A DNA stretch of 33,947 nucleotides from Atopobiaceae bacterium (GTDB taxonomy: Bacteria; Actinomycetota; Coriobacteriia; Coriobacteriales; Atopobiaceae). How positions within the stretch are numbered: the first letter of the stretch is position 1; every line of letters starts with the position of its first letter. Below, in pieces: positions 17,428-24,832 of the stretch. The notes below the pieces were generated by a model. That model did not search any database, was not told the DNA's origin, and worked only from the letters and a program-made list of their open reading frames with translations. Location of the stretch: the NCBI GenBank assembly GCA_017513965.1, contig JAFWMI010000262.1, positions 1 through 33,947 on the forward strand, read 5' to 3'. The position numbers were made by a program, and so were the translations under genes.

Positions 17428-18099
17428 CTACTTCTGCCACCAGTGACGCTTGGGCATACCGCCACGCGCCTTCGCGTCGGCCATGGGTGCCGCGTTCCAG
17501 GACGGGCTTGGAGCACCGTGCAAGCGCGTCTCGCACTGCGCGCGGGCTACGGCATCGTAGGCAAACAGGCTGCCCGTGCCATCGCTCACGTACTGGCTCG
17601 CACGCTCTGGCGCAATACCCATCTTCTTGGCCTCCGCCGCGGCGTCTATGTTTGCCCCAAGGAACAGGATCTCCCAGCCATGGGCACGCTGACGCTCGAT
17701 GAGTTCCTTCACCTCTTGGTAGGTGCGGTGGGTGCTCGCGTTCTCCATGCCGTCGGTGATGATCACCACGATCACGTGCTCGGCCTTGTGGCTCTCGGGA
17801 AGTATGCCTTGGACCTTAATGTGGTAGCGCATGGCATCTCCCACGGCATCGAGCAGCGCCGTGCAGCCGCCTACGCGATAGTCTGCGGTGGTGAGAGGCT
17901 TCACCTCGCTCAGCGGGACGCGGTCGAGGACAACCTCGCTGGTGTGGTCGAAGAACACGATGGAGACGTAGGCCTCGCCGGGCAGCGCCCTGTTCTTCTC
18001 GAGTGTGGCGTTGAGTCCCCCGATGGTATCGGGCTCCAGTCCGTGCATGGAACCACTCTTGTCGACGATGAATACGAGTTCGGTCAGGTCCTTCTTCAT
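17428..18099 (-). CDS. VWA-domain (TerY-like) protein
   Basis: A 223-residue cytosolic protein with a von Willebrand factor A fold. The metal-ion-dependent adhesion site is intact: DKSGSM (13-18), a threonine in GGCTALLDAVGDAM, and ITDGMENAS. No signal peptide is present. AAAGGAGG lies five bases before the ATG at 18099, which makes the upstream ATG at 18120 unlikely. The C-terminus is basic and tryptophan-rich (KRHWWQK). It resembles the TerY-like VWA proteins seen with tellurite or stress genes, but no ter partners are visible here. It points toward the secretion operon, and nothing except proximity links them. The last codons contain a half-copy of the palindrome discussed for 18192 and 24760. 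Confidence 0.9.
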   Translation of the reverse strand: MKKDLTELVFIVDKSGSMHGLEPDTIGGLNATLEKNRALPGEAYVSIVFFDHTSEVVLDRVPLSEVKPLTTADYRVGGCTALLDAVGDAMRYHIKVQGILPESHKAEHVIVVIITDGMENASTHRTYQEVKELIERQRAHGWEILFLGANIDAAAEAKKMGIAPERASQYVSDGTGSLFAYDAVARAQCETRLHGAPSPSWNAAPMADAKARGGMPKRHWWQK

Positions 18100-18165
18100 G
18101 GCTTCCTCCTTTGTTTGCATTGCCTGCTTGTGAGTACCAGCTTACGGGGGAGGGCGAGGTGTTTG

Positions 18166-18182
18166 GTCAACTGGCAGTTGAC
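18166..18182. promoter_or_regulatory. Palindrome in divergent promoter region
   Basis: GTCAACT-GGC-AGTTGAC is a perfect 7-bp inverted repeat with a 3-base centre. It presents TTGAC on both strands (TTGACA at 18178 on the plus strand), so it could hold back-to-back -35 elements or be an operator between the VWA and tyrosine phosphatase genes. I saw no convincing -10 at the right distance on either strand. Confidence 0.45.
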
Positions 18183-18191
18183 ATCGGAGGT

Positions 18192-18240
18192 TCTGCCATT
18201 CGTGACTGTTGCCCGTGGCAGCAACTGTTACCCGCGGCAG
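18192..18240. promoter_or_regulatory. Operator-like palindrome plus tandem 19-bp repeat
   Basis: An imperfect 31-base palindrome (18192-18222) starts TCTGCCA, has the core GTGAC-T-GTTGC, and closes with TGGCAG. Its right half is repeated directly at 18222-18240 (15 of 19 bases identical to 18203-18221). The same layout occurs as a perfect palindrome at 24760-24790. Both lie just upstream of a -10-like box and a gene start. A shared DNA-binding regulator is the simplest reading. Confidence 0.6.
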
Positions 18241-18257
18241 GCAATTCGCGCTAAGAT
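18228..18257 (+). promoter_or_regulatory. Likely promoter of the tyrosine phosphatase gene
   Basis: TTACCC (18228-18233) and TAAGAT (18252-18257) are 18 bases apart and 39 bases before the start codon. The -35 part lies inside the repeated operator-like element, so a protein bound there would probably block or assist polymerase. Confidence 0.45.
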
Positions 18258-18296
18258 GGGAAGGAGCGTGTTTGGGCAAGCTGTTGGGAGGTACAC

Positions 18297-19034
18297 ATGG
18301 GCACGGCGGGAGGAAGTCGCATAGAGCTTAAGACCATGTTCAACGTGCGAGACCTGGGTGGGTACCAAACAGCGTATGGCGTCTCGAAGCCAAGACGCTT
18401 CCTGCGCTCCGGCGACACGATGTTCCTGTGTGACGAGGAGCTCGAGCAGCTGCTCGGCTATGGGGTACGGCGCGTCGTGGACTTGCGCATGAGCGTGGAG
18501 CGCCCAGAGCTCTCCGATCGCTTTGCACGTCTTGATGGCGTGTCGTGGATGAGCGCCTCCATGGCAGACGACCGCACGATGACGCCCGAGTGGACCAAGA
18601 CGGGAAGAATCGTCGAGTTCGTGATCGAGGGGTATACGCGCATGCTCTCGGACCTTTTGGGCATCAGAGAACTCATAACGTTTATGGCCGAGGCCGGGCC
18701 GGAGGACTGCGTGCTCTTCCATTGCGCGGCCGGCATGGACAGAACCGGCATCGTGTCGATGCTCATCCTGGGTGCCGCGGGTGCAAGCCGAGAGGACATC
18801 GTGGCCGATTACGCCTATTCGTTTGCGAGTGACGAGGAGGTCGACGAAGTCATGGCCTCATGGGACCCCACGTTGCCCCCGCCCCTGCATGACGGTACCA
18901 TCACGCGCATTCATGCGATGTTCATGCTGTACGACAGAATCGTGTCCAAGTACGGGTCGGTGAGAGGCTTCTTGCTCCATTGCGGCGTGAGCGAGCGGGT
19001 CATCGACGCGCTGGTTGCACACTTGGTGCGTTGA
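18297..19034 (+). CDS. Tyrosine-protein phosphatase (DSP/IphP type)
   Basis: A 245-residue phosphatase with the loop HCAAGMDRTG, catalytic Cys143 and Arg149. An N-terminal NVRDLGGY motif and DLRMSVERPEL match the bacterial Y_phosphatase3 family, which acts on phosphotyrosine and in some members on phosphoinositides. There is no signal peptide, so it is probably cytosolic. GGGAGG lies six bases before the ATG. The UvrA-like gene follows after 56 bases, so the two may be co-transcribed. Confidence 0.93.
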   Translation: MGTAGGSRIELKTMFNVRDLGGYQTAYGVSKPRRFLRSGDTMFLCDEELEQLLGYGVRRVVDLRMSVERPELSDRFARLDGVSWMSASMADDRTMTPEWTKTGRIVEFVIEGYTRMLSDLLGIRELITFMAEAGPEDCVLFHCAAGMDRTGIVSMLILGAAGASREDIVADYAYSFASDEEVDEVMASWDPTLPPPLHDGTITRIHAMFMLYDRIVSKYGSVRGFLLHCGVSERVIDALVAHLVR

Positions 19035-19090
19035 TCGCAGCATCGGGAACCGGACTCGCATAGACCGACTGGCATAGCGTAGGGACTTCC

Positions 19091-21610
19091 ATGACTCAAG
19101 TAGACCACATTGCCGTTCGCGGCGCACGGGTGCACAATCTCAAGAACGTGGACGTGAACATTCCGCTCAACCAGGTCGTGGGCATTGCGGGCGTCTCCGG
19201 CTCGGGCAAGTCGAGCCTTGCGCTTGGCGTGCTCTATGCCGAGGGCTCGCGTCGTTACATGGAGGCGCTTTCCACCTACACGAGGCGTCGCATCACCCAA
19301 ACCGGAAGGGCTACGGTCGACGAGGTGCTTCATGTGCCCGCGGCCCTCGCCTTGCGTCAGCGACCCGGTGTGCCGGGCGTGCGCTCCACGTTTGGCACGT
19401 CTACGGAACTGCTCAACCATTTGCGCCTGCTCTTCTCGCGCCTGGGCAGCCACGTGTGCCCCCATGGCCACCATGTGCCGCCAACCATGAACGTGGCGCT
19501 CGAGCGGCCCATAGCATGCCCCGTATGCGGCGAGACGTTCTATGGCCCCGGTGCGGAGCAGCTCGCCTTCAACTCGGATGGCGCATGCCCGGAATGTGCG
19601 GGTACCGGAACCGTGCGCCAAGTGGACGAGTCGACCCTCGTGCCCGACACGAGCAAGACCATAGACGAGGGTGCCGTGGCGCCTTGGGGTCATCTCATGT
19701 GGTCGCTCATGAAGGACATAGCGCGTGAGGCGGGCGTGCGCACCGATGTGCCCTACCGGGACCTTACGCCCGAAGAGCAGGAATTCGTCCTCCATGGTGC
19801 ACCCGAGAAGTACCACCTGCTCTACCACAACGAGAAGACGGGCACTGCCGGCGAGATGGACTTTACCTATTACTCGGCGCGTTACTCCGTGGAGAACGCT
19901 CTCTCCAAGGTAAAGGACGAGAAGGGCCTCAGGCGCGTGGCAAAGTACCTCTCGGAGCAACCGTGCCCGTCGTGTGGCGGCACGAGGCTCAGCGATGCGG
20001 CGCGAGCCCCCCTGGTGTGTGGAATCAACCTCGCGCAGGCAAGTGCGCTCACGCTCGATGAGCTGGTCGACTGGGTCGCGACCGTGCCAGACTCGCTGCC
20101 CGAGGAGATGCGGGCGATGGCTCGAACCATAGTGGACAACATGTTTGAGCCCATGGACCGTCTGCGCCAGTTGGGGCTTGGGTATCTTGCGCTCGATCGG
20201 GCGAGCGGAACGCTTTCCACGGGCGAGCGCCAACGGGCACAGCTGTCACGTGCGGTGCGCAATCGCACCACGGGCGTGCTCTACGTGCTCGACGAGCCTT
20301 CCATCGGCTTGCACCCACAGAACGTGGACGGCTTGGTCAACGTGATGAACGACCTGGTGGCAGACGGAAACTCGGTTGTGGTGGTCGACCACGACGTGCG
20401 CATCCTGCGTGCGGCAGACCATGTGGTGGAGGTGGGCCCGGCATCTGGTGCGCAAGGCGGCATGATAATCGCGCAAGGGTCAATTGACCAGGTCGTGAGC
20501 AATCCGGCCTCGCGCATCGGAGGCTTTCTTGTTGGGACCAGCAAGGTGCGGGCGCGTACGCGTTGCAGTGCGGACGAGATGTTCGACATGGGGGAGGTCG
20601 CGATTGCCACGGACGCCATCCACACGGTAAAGCCCATGCAGGTGTGCATTCCTCGGGGGAGGCTCACGGCGGTGACGGGCGTCTCTGGCTCTGGAAAGAC
20701 GACGCTCGTGCTGGAGGGATTGGTGCCGGCGCTTGCGACATTGACGGCAAAGGCGGGGCCCGATGCCCCTCGCATGCCGCGTCACGTGCGTAGCATCGAT
20801 GCCGAGGGCATTCGGCGCGTGAACCTCATAGACTCAACGCCCATTGGCGCCAACGTGCGCTCAACCGTGGCGACCTATTCCGGCGTTCTGGACGACCTGC
20901 GCCGCGCCTATGCGGCAACACCTATGGCACGTGAGCGTGGCCTCAAGATGGGCGCCTTCTCGTATAACACCGGGTCGCTGCGGTGCCCTACCTGCGATGG
21001 CACGGGATCCATCTCTTTGGACGTGCAGTTCTTGCCCGATGTGGACGTGGTGTGTCCGGACTGTAGGGGCTCGCGCTATGCGCCGGAGGCGAGCGAGATT
21101 CTGCGGGCGCCGGGTCGTGGCTCTGGCGAGGGAGGCTTTTCTCTGCCGCAGCTCATGGCCATGACTGTGGACGAGGCGCTCGACGCAACCACGGGGCTGC
21201 GCAATGCCCACGCCAAACTCGTCACGCTCAGCGGTCTTGGCCTTGGTTATCTCACCTTGGGCGAGGCGACGCCGGCGCTGAGCGGAGGCGAGGCCCAGCG
21301 ACTCAAGCTCGCAAGCGAGATGGGACGCCGACAGGAGGACGCCCTCTTCGTGTTTGACGAGCCCACCATCGGACTGCATCCGCTCGACGTGGAGGTGCTT
21401 CTTGGTGTGCTCGAGCGGCTGGTGCAAGCGGGAGCGACGGTAGTGGTCATCGAGCACGACCTGGACATGATTGCCAATGCGGACTGGGTTGTGGATTTGG
21501 GCCCGGGAGGCGGCGAGGCCGGTGGGCGCGTGGTGTGTGCCGGCACGCCGGACGAGGTCGCACGCTGCGAGCAGAGCGTGACGGGGCGATACTTGGCCGA
21601 GGTGCTGTAG
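19091..21610 (+). CDS. UvrA-like ABC ATPase (UvrA2/resistance-type paralogue)
   Basis: An 839-residue tandem ABC ATPase of the UvrA family. Two P-loops (GVSGSGKSSL near residue 37 and GVSGSGKTTL near 531), two signature motifs (LSTGERQRAQLS, altered from LSGGE, and LSGGEAQRLKLA) and two Walker B/D-loops (YVLDEPSIGLHP, FVFDEPTIGLHP) are present. Zinc modules include CPVC...CPEC and CPTCDGTG. UvrA proper is about 940 residues; this shorter length and sequence divergence suggest the UvrA2 group, which lacks or shrinks the UvrB-binding part and is found with drug or DNA-damage tolerance. The ribosome site is weak (AGGGA). Whether it works in excision repair cannot be told from sequence alone. Confidence 0.9.
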   Translation: MTQVDHIAVRGARVHNLKNVDVNIPLNQVVGIAGVSGSGKSSLALGVLYAEGSRRYMEALSTYTRRRITQTGRATVDEVLHVPAALALRQRPGVPGVRSTFGTSTELLNHLRLLFSRLGSHVCPHGHHVPPTMNVALERPIACPVCGETFYGPGAEQLAFNSDGACPECAGTGTVRQVDESTLVPDTSKTIDEGAVAPWGHLMWSLMKDIAREAGVRTDVPYRDLTPEEQEFVLHGAPEKYHLLYHNEKTGTAGEMDFTYYSARYSVENALSKVKDEKGLRRVAKYLSEQPCPSCGGTRLSDAARAPLVCGINLAQASALTLDELVDWVATVPDSLPEEMRAMARTIVDNMFEPMDRLRQLGLGYLALDRASGTLSTGERQRAQLSRAVRNRTTGVLYVLDEPSIGLHPQNVDGLVNVMNDLVADGNSVVVVDHDVRILRAADHVVEVGPASGAQGGMIIAQGSIDQVVSNPASRIGGFLVGTSKVRARTRCSADEMFDMGEVAIATDAIHTVKPMQVCIPRGRLTAVTGVSGSGKTTLVLEGLVPALATLTAKAGPDAPRMPRHVRSIDAEGIRRVNLIDSTPIGANVRSTVATYSGVLDDLRRAYAATPMARERGLKMGAFSYNTGSLRCPTCDGTGSISLDVQFLPDVDVVCPDCRGSRYAPEASEILRAPGRGSGEGGFSLPQLMAMTVDEALDATTGLRNAHAKLVTLSGLGLGYLTLGEATPALSGGEAQRLKLASEMGRRQEDALFVFDEPTIGLHPLDVEVLLGVLERLVQAGATVVVIEHDLDMIANADWVVDLGPGGGEAGGRVVCAGTPDEVARCEQSVTGRYLAEVL

Positions 21611-21735
21611 CGTGCATGTCGTGTGCGGGGCTCGCTCGCGTCCCTTTTTCTAAGGACGAATATTCGAATATGGTTTTAGTGTTGCACCGAACAAGAGCTA
21701 CATAATCAGGCACGTTAGACCCGTTACTCATTGGT

Positions 21736-22218
21736 TCAAAGCATTGTATGAAAGAAGCAATCATAGTAGTCTGGGTGCTCCCGCATGTATTCGAAGAGGA
21801 CCATGTAGGAGAGCCGCGAGCCCTGTGAGTGTCCGGCCAAGAAGTACGGGCGTCCCTGGTTGAGGTTCTCAAAATAGTAGTCCAGCGCCGCATAGACGTC
21901 CGTCCTTGGCTCTGCCCACTCGGCCTCATCTACCTCCTCGAAGCTCATCGAGCTTAGCTTCATGGCGTTTACCTGCCGCCAGAATGGCGCAAAAAAGTTG
22001 GCAACCGGCTCAAATGCCGACGCCTGCTGTGAGGCGTTGCGTTTGGCGCCCAGCTTCATGCTTCGGTTGTTGATTTTGCAAATTGTACCTGCCATGGGAT
22101 CATTACAACTCGAAGGGAATAGGTAGAGCAGGTCCACCTTCTTGTCGGGGTCATCTGGACGTGTCAGCCATTACTTCTGCTTTGAGTAATCGTTGGGAAC
22201 TCCTACGAACGGCTTTAT
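21736..22218 (-). pseudogene. Decayed DUF3089 alpha/beta hydrolase
   Basis: The reading frame runs KPFVGVPNDYSKQK, stop, WLTRPDDPDKKVDLLYLFPSS and on to FLAGHSQGSRLSYMVLFEYM, then ends early. These are the DUF3089 landmarks: DYS...WL near the start, VDLLYLFP, and nucleophile GHSQGS. The family is normally about 300 residues or more, so most of the part after the nucleophile is missing. Lesions seen: an in-frame TAA at 22171-22173, a probable start codon loss (ATA at 22216-22218, nine bases after AAGGAG), and 3' truncation, after which a different frame remains open briefly. Base composition is more AT-rich than the neighbours. Sequencing error could explain one lesion but hardly all three. 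Confidence 0.8.
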
Positions 22219-22460
22219 GCGGTCCTCTCCTTAATAGCGAATGTGCGACTCAATGGTACCACATAAAACTCATTGGTAACGCAATTGTTCTGGACGTCCA
22301 GTATGTCTTGGTGTGCGGCGAGCGCGTCGTAGGCGTAGTGCGTGAACAATTCGTTCTTTGCCTTGGGCGCCTCTGTTGTAAGCCGAACGTGATGCGTCTT
22401 TGCGCTTGATGCTTTTGGCGTTCGAGTAAGGCATGGGGCACTGAGTGGTATATACACCTA
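22219..22460 (-). other. AT-richer stretch with short unassigned minus-strand ORF
   Basis: An 80-codon minus-strand frame (22215-22457) encodes stretches such as KNELFTHYAYDALAAHQ and VTNEFYVVPLSR. I recognise no family and see no good ribosome site. It ends exactly at the decayed hydrolase start, so it may be the remnant of an upstream gene from the same degraded operon, or chance. Confidence 0.25.
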
Positions 22461-22475
22461 ACGCTGCGATGTGCA

Positions 22476-22484
22476 TGCTACACT
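22476..22484 (+). promoter_or_regulatory. Extended -10 promoter for the lipoprotein gene
   Basis: TGCTACACT provides an extended -10 (TGn plus TACACT at 22479-22484). No convincing -35 lies upstream, as is usual for this class. It is 16 bases before the AAAGGAG ribosome site. Confidence 0.5.
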
Positions 22485-22512
22485 ATTCGCCAAGCCAACG
22501 AAAGGAGCGATT

Positions 22513-22929
22513 GTGTCAATAATGAAAAAGATTATTATGTTGGTAGCAGCGTTGTCCTGTGTCGCGATTCTTGGCGGATGCGCTGGTCAAGGCTATCTTA
22601 AGGACGAAATCGACGACAAGACTGGTGGGTACACGTATACGGCAGACGATGCAGGAAAAGGCTCTGCCGTTGCTTCCCTAGGGGGCGGTATAGACATCAA
22701 GGATGGCCAGGTGCTTGCGGTGGACTCCAAGTTGGATAAGGGCAGCCTGCAGCTCAGGCTTCTTGACGCCGCCGGCGAGGTTGTGCTCGACGAGAAGGAG
22801 AGCGGTACTGCGATTGCCCAGCACGAGCTCGACGCCGGCTCATACTCGATTAGCGTTACCTGCAACGAGGATGGAACTACCGGAGCGCTGCACGTTGCGC
22901 CCATGAACAAAGACGAAGCCGCAAAATAA
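22513..22929 (+). CDS. Small secreted lipoprotein
   Basis: A 138-residue lipoprotein. Lys-rich start, hydrophobic core and lipobox ILGGC with lipidated Cys23. The GTG at 22513 lies five bases after AAAGGAG and is preferred; the ATG at 22522 would be too far away. The mature part, with YTYTADDAGKGSAVASLGGGIDIKDGQ then a compact beta-rich region (QLRLLDAAGEVVLDEKESGTAIAQHEL, SYSISVTCNEDG), looks like a small beta sandwich. The function is unknown. It is the only apparently intact gene in a 3-kb zone of pseudogenes. Confidence 0.85.
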   Translation: MSIMKKIIMLVAALSCVAILGGCAGQGYLKDEIDDKTGGYTYTADDAGKGSAVASLGGGIDIKDGQVLAVDSKLDKGSLQLRLLDAAGEVVLDEKESGTAIAQHELDAGSYSISVTCNEDGTTGALHVAPMNKDEAAK

Positions 22930-23067
22930 TGCTTGGCAGGAAACGGATCAAGGCGTTCCTTCGTGGTTTTTGCCGCACAAAAGCATATTGGCACCATGCT
23001 AGGTATTAATTTGGAGTTTTTTACGTTCAGCCAAAGCATATCTTGTGAGCGATGAGGGGGACATACC

Positions 23068-23596
23068 AGGGCAAACTTTATACAGGCGCTCAGAAATGCG
23101 CGCACGAAGACCAAGGACAAGATCGACTACAGCGCGCGCGGCAAGGAGATCGTGGCCATCCTCAAGAACTACGACTACAGCGACGGGCTCACGCCCGAGA
23201 TGACGGTGGACATCCTGCAGGACCTGGGCCCCACCTTCGTCAAGCTCGGCCAGATCGCGTCCACCCACACCGACATGCTGCCGGTGGAGTACTGCGACGC
23301 GCTCGCGCAGCTGCGCTCGAGCGTGGCGCCCGTGGAGACGCTCGACATGCTCCAGAAGAGCCAGCTCAGGCTGGGCGGCGACTTTGGCGTCGACCCCAAG
23401 ACCGTAAAGGCCGCCAAACCTCGTGCGCAACGTCGTGCTCGCCATGCTCGCCACGGCGCTGTTCCTGGGCGCGTGCCTGGTGTGCTCGTCGGGCGCGGGC
23501 GCGGAGCGGCAGGCGCTCGTCAACATAGGCTACGTCTGCGGTGCCGCGGGCTTCGCGCTCATGGTGTACGTGTTCGTGACGGTGCGCAAGGACTAG
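23068..23596 (+). pseudogene. ubiB/aarF (ABC1 kinase) remnant, kinase core deleted
   Basis: The 5' part encodes the UbiB/AarF N-terminus (ANFIQALRNAR..., ending in LGPTFVKLGQIASTHTDMLPVEY). Near base 23414 it switches frame into a typical UbiB C-terminus with two hydrophobic helices (NVVLAMLATALFLGACLV and GYVCGAAGFALMVYVFV) and stops at 23594-23596. About 350 residues carrying the kinase-like core are missing, and the junction is out of frame. The start also seems lost: AGG at 23068 sits where ATG is expected after GAGGGGG. Its codon use is very GC-rich, like the bulk chromosome rather than the AT-richer flanks. UbiB-like ATPases act at the membrane in isoprenoid-quinone metabolism; this copy cannot be functional. 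Confidence 0.85.
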
Positions 23597-23631
23597 TGGC
23601 GAGAAGACCGCATTATTGAAGAGTCAAATAT

Positions 23632-23662
23632 GCGAGAGGTGCAGCAATGTGGCACCTCTCGC
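23632..23662. terminator. Perfect hairpin after the ubiB remnant
   Basis: An 11-bp perfect stem GCGAGAGGTGC / GCACCTCTCGC with a 9-base loop (23643-23651). No U-run follows on the plus strand; on the minus strand it is followed by ATATTT. It may be a leftover terminator or a leader hairpin for the lipase pseudogene that starts 30 bases later. Confidence 0.5.
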
Positions 23663-23692
23663 GTGTTATGCGAAGGGACATAGGAGACGAAT

Positions 23693-24725
23693 ATGGAGAA
23701 CAACGAGATGGTAGCGTCCTTCAAGGACGCGATTGCCCGCTATGCAGCGCCGACGCCACTCGCGGAGCAGGATCAGAACATGGAAGTATACGAGGAGCTC
23801 GAGCCCCAATGGGTGGACGTGCCCTTCAAGCGTCCCATGAAGCTTCTTTGGGACTGGGGCACCTTGCTGCAGAGCGCTACCGCAAGGGTGAAGGACTCAC
23901 GCCTTGCCATCGTTGGCTTGGTGACGAGCTGGGCATGCGAGATGTCCTCCATCACCGTTGAGTCGCTGTTCCAAACGCTGGGATTTGAGCATGTGTGGAG
24001 CAGCCATTATGCGATGACCACCCTGCAACGCAACGCCATAAGCGAACCCGCGCGTACCTTTGCCCATAAGGCCATCCAAAAGGACGGCAGGGTGTATCGC
24101 ATCGTGTGCGCGACCTTTAAGGGCACCACCACCGTCAACGATGCCATCACCGACGTCAAGTCGGTAGGCGACGGCTTCTTTGGGGCGGGAAAGAACTGTG
24201 CCGAGGCGCTCGAAGCCTACGTGCAGGGCATCGAGGGGGCGACTGACACCAATACGATTCTGCTCATTACCGGCCACAGCCTTGGTGCTGCGGTTGCCAA
24301 CGTCGTGGGACGTCTTACGGGCAACATCGCGGAAGACAACATGCGTTTTGTCTACACCTATGCCTCGCCCAACTACGAGTGCGGGGAAGACGCCGAAAGC
24401 GGTTACGTGTTCCCCAACTTCCGCACCTTTACCAACGTCGCGGATGCTGTTCCTACGGTTCCGCCCGCTTTCCCCAAAGATTGGCATTGAGTATACCTAC
24501 GACCGCGAGGCGCTCACCGAGACCCAGCGTTTGAGGTTTGAGGAGGCCTAAAAGTACTTCCGCGGCGTCGCGTTCGACGACGACAACGACCCGATTGGAT
24601 TTGGTGTGACGGCCATCTCTGACCCCGCGCTTGACAACGTCCTGAAGAATCACCTCACTGCGACCTACATGTCGTTCATCATCTCCGAGCTCACCGACGA
24701 GCAGATGGAGCTGTGGGAGGAGTAA
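23693..24725 (+). pseudogene. Class 3 lipase-like alpha/beta hydrolase, frameshifted
   Basis: The first frame (ATG at 23693, GGAG upstream) encodes 265 residues including ITGHSLGAAVANVVGRL, the lipase_3 nucleophile elbow, and YTYASPNYECG. Near 24470, in CCCAAAGATTGG, the natural continuation (PKIGIEYTYDREAL...) lies in the +1 frame, consistent with one inserted base. That frame is cut by TAA at 24549-24551, then continues KYFRGVAFDDDND... to a stop at 24723. So there are two lesions, and the C-terminal 85 or so residues are separated from the rest. A truncated 265-residue product could still be made and keeps the nucleophile, but the expected acid/His region is affected. Confidence 0.82.
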
Positions 24726-24759
24726 CCCCTCAGCTCGTCTTCGCACAACGTGTCGTGGT

Positions 24760-24790
24760 TCTGCCACCAGTAACTGTTACTGGTGGCAGA
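24760..24790. promoter_or_regulatory. Perfect 31-base palindrome (operator-like)
   Basis: Fifteen-base arms around a single T: left arm starts TCTGCCACCAGTAAC, right arm is its exact complement. It lies directly upstream of a TATACT box and the radical SAM gene. The arms match the element at 18192-18222 at TCTGCCA, the core GTRAC-T-GTTRC and TGGCAG. There is no U-run, so an operator is likelier than a terminator. Confidence 0.65.
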
Positions 24791-24804
24791 TTCATACTCT
24801 GGGC

Positions 24805-24810
24805 TATACT
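24805..24810 (+). promoter_or_regulatory. -10 box of the radical SAM gene
   Basis: TATACT lies 22 bases before the ATG at 24833 and 14 bases after the palindrome, whose right arm would overlap the -35 position. I see no good -35 consensus, which fits dependence on a bound activator or repression by occlusion. Confidence 0.5.
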
Positions 24811-24832
24811 AGGCTCCGTGGGGAGGAGTGCC

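Noticed and set aside
17362..18324. Plus-strand 320-codon frame across the VWA gene and promoter
   Set aside because: The minus-strand VWA protein has an intact metal site and an excellent ribosome site; the plus frame runs through the intergenic operator region.
21660..21671. ATATTCGAATAT palindrome after the UvrA-like gene
   Set aside because: A perfect 12-base dyad, but short, AT-rich, not near a functional start and without a second copy in the window, so I do not call it a site.
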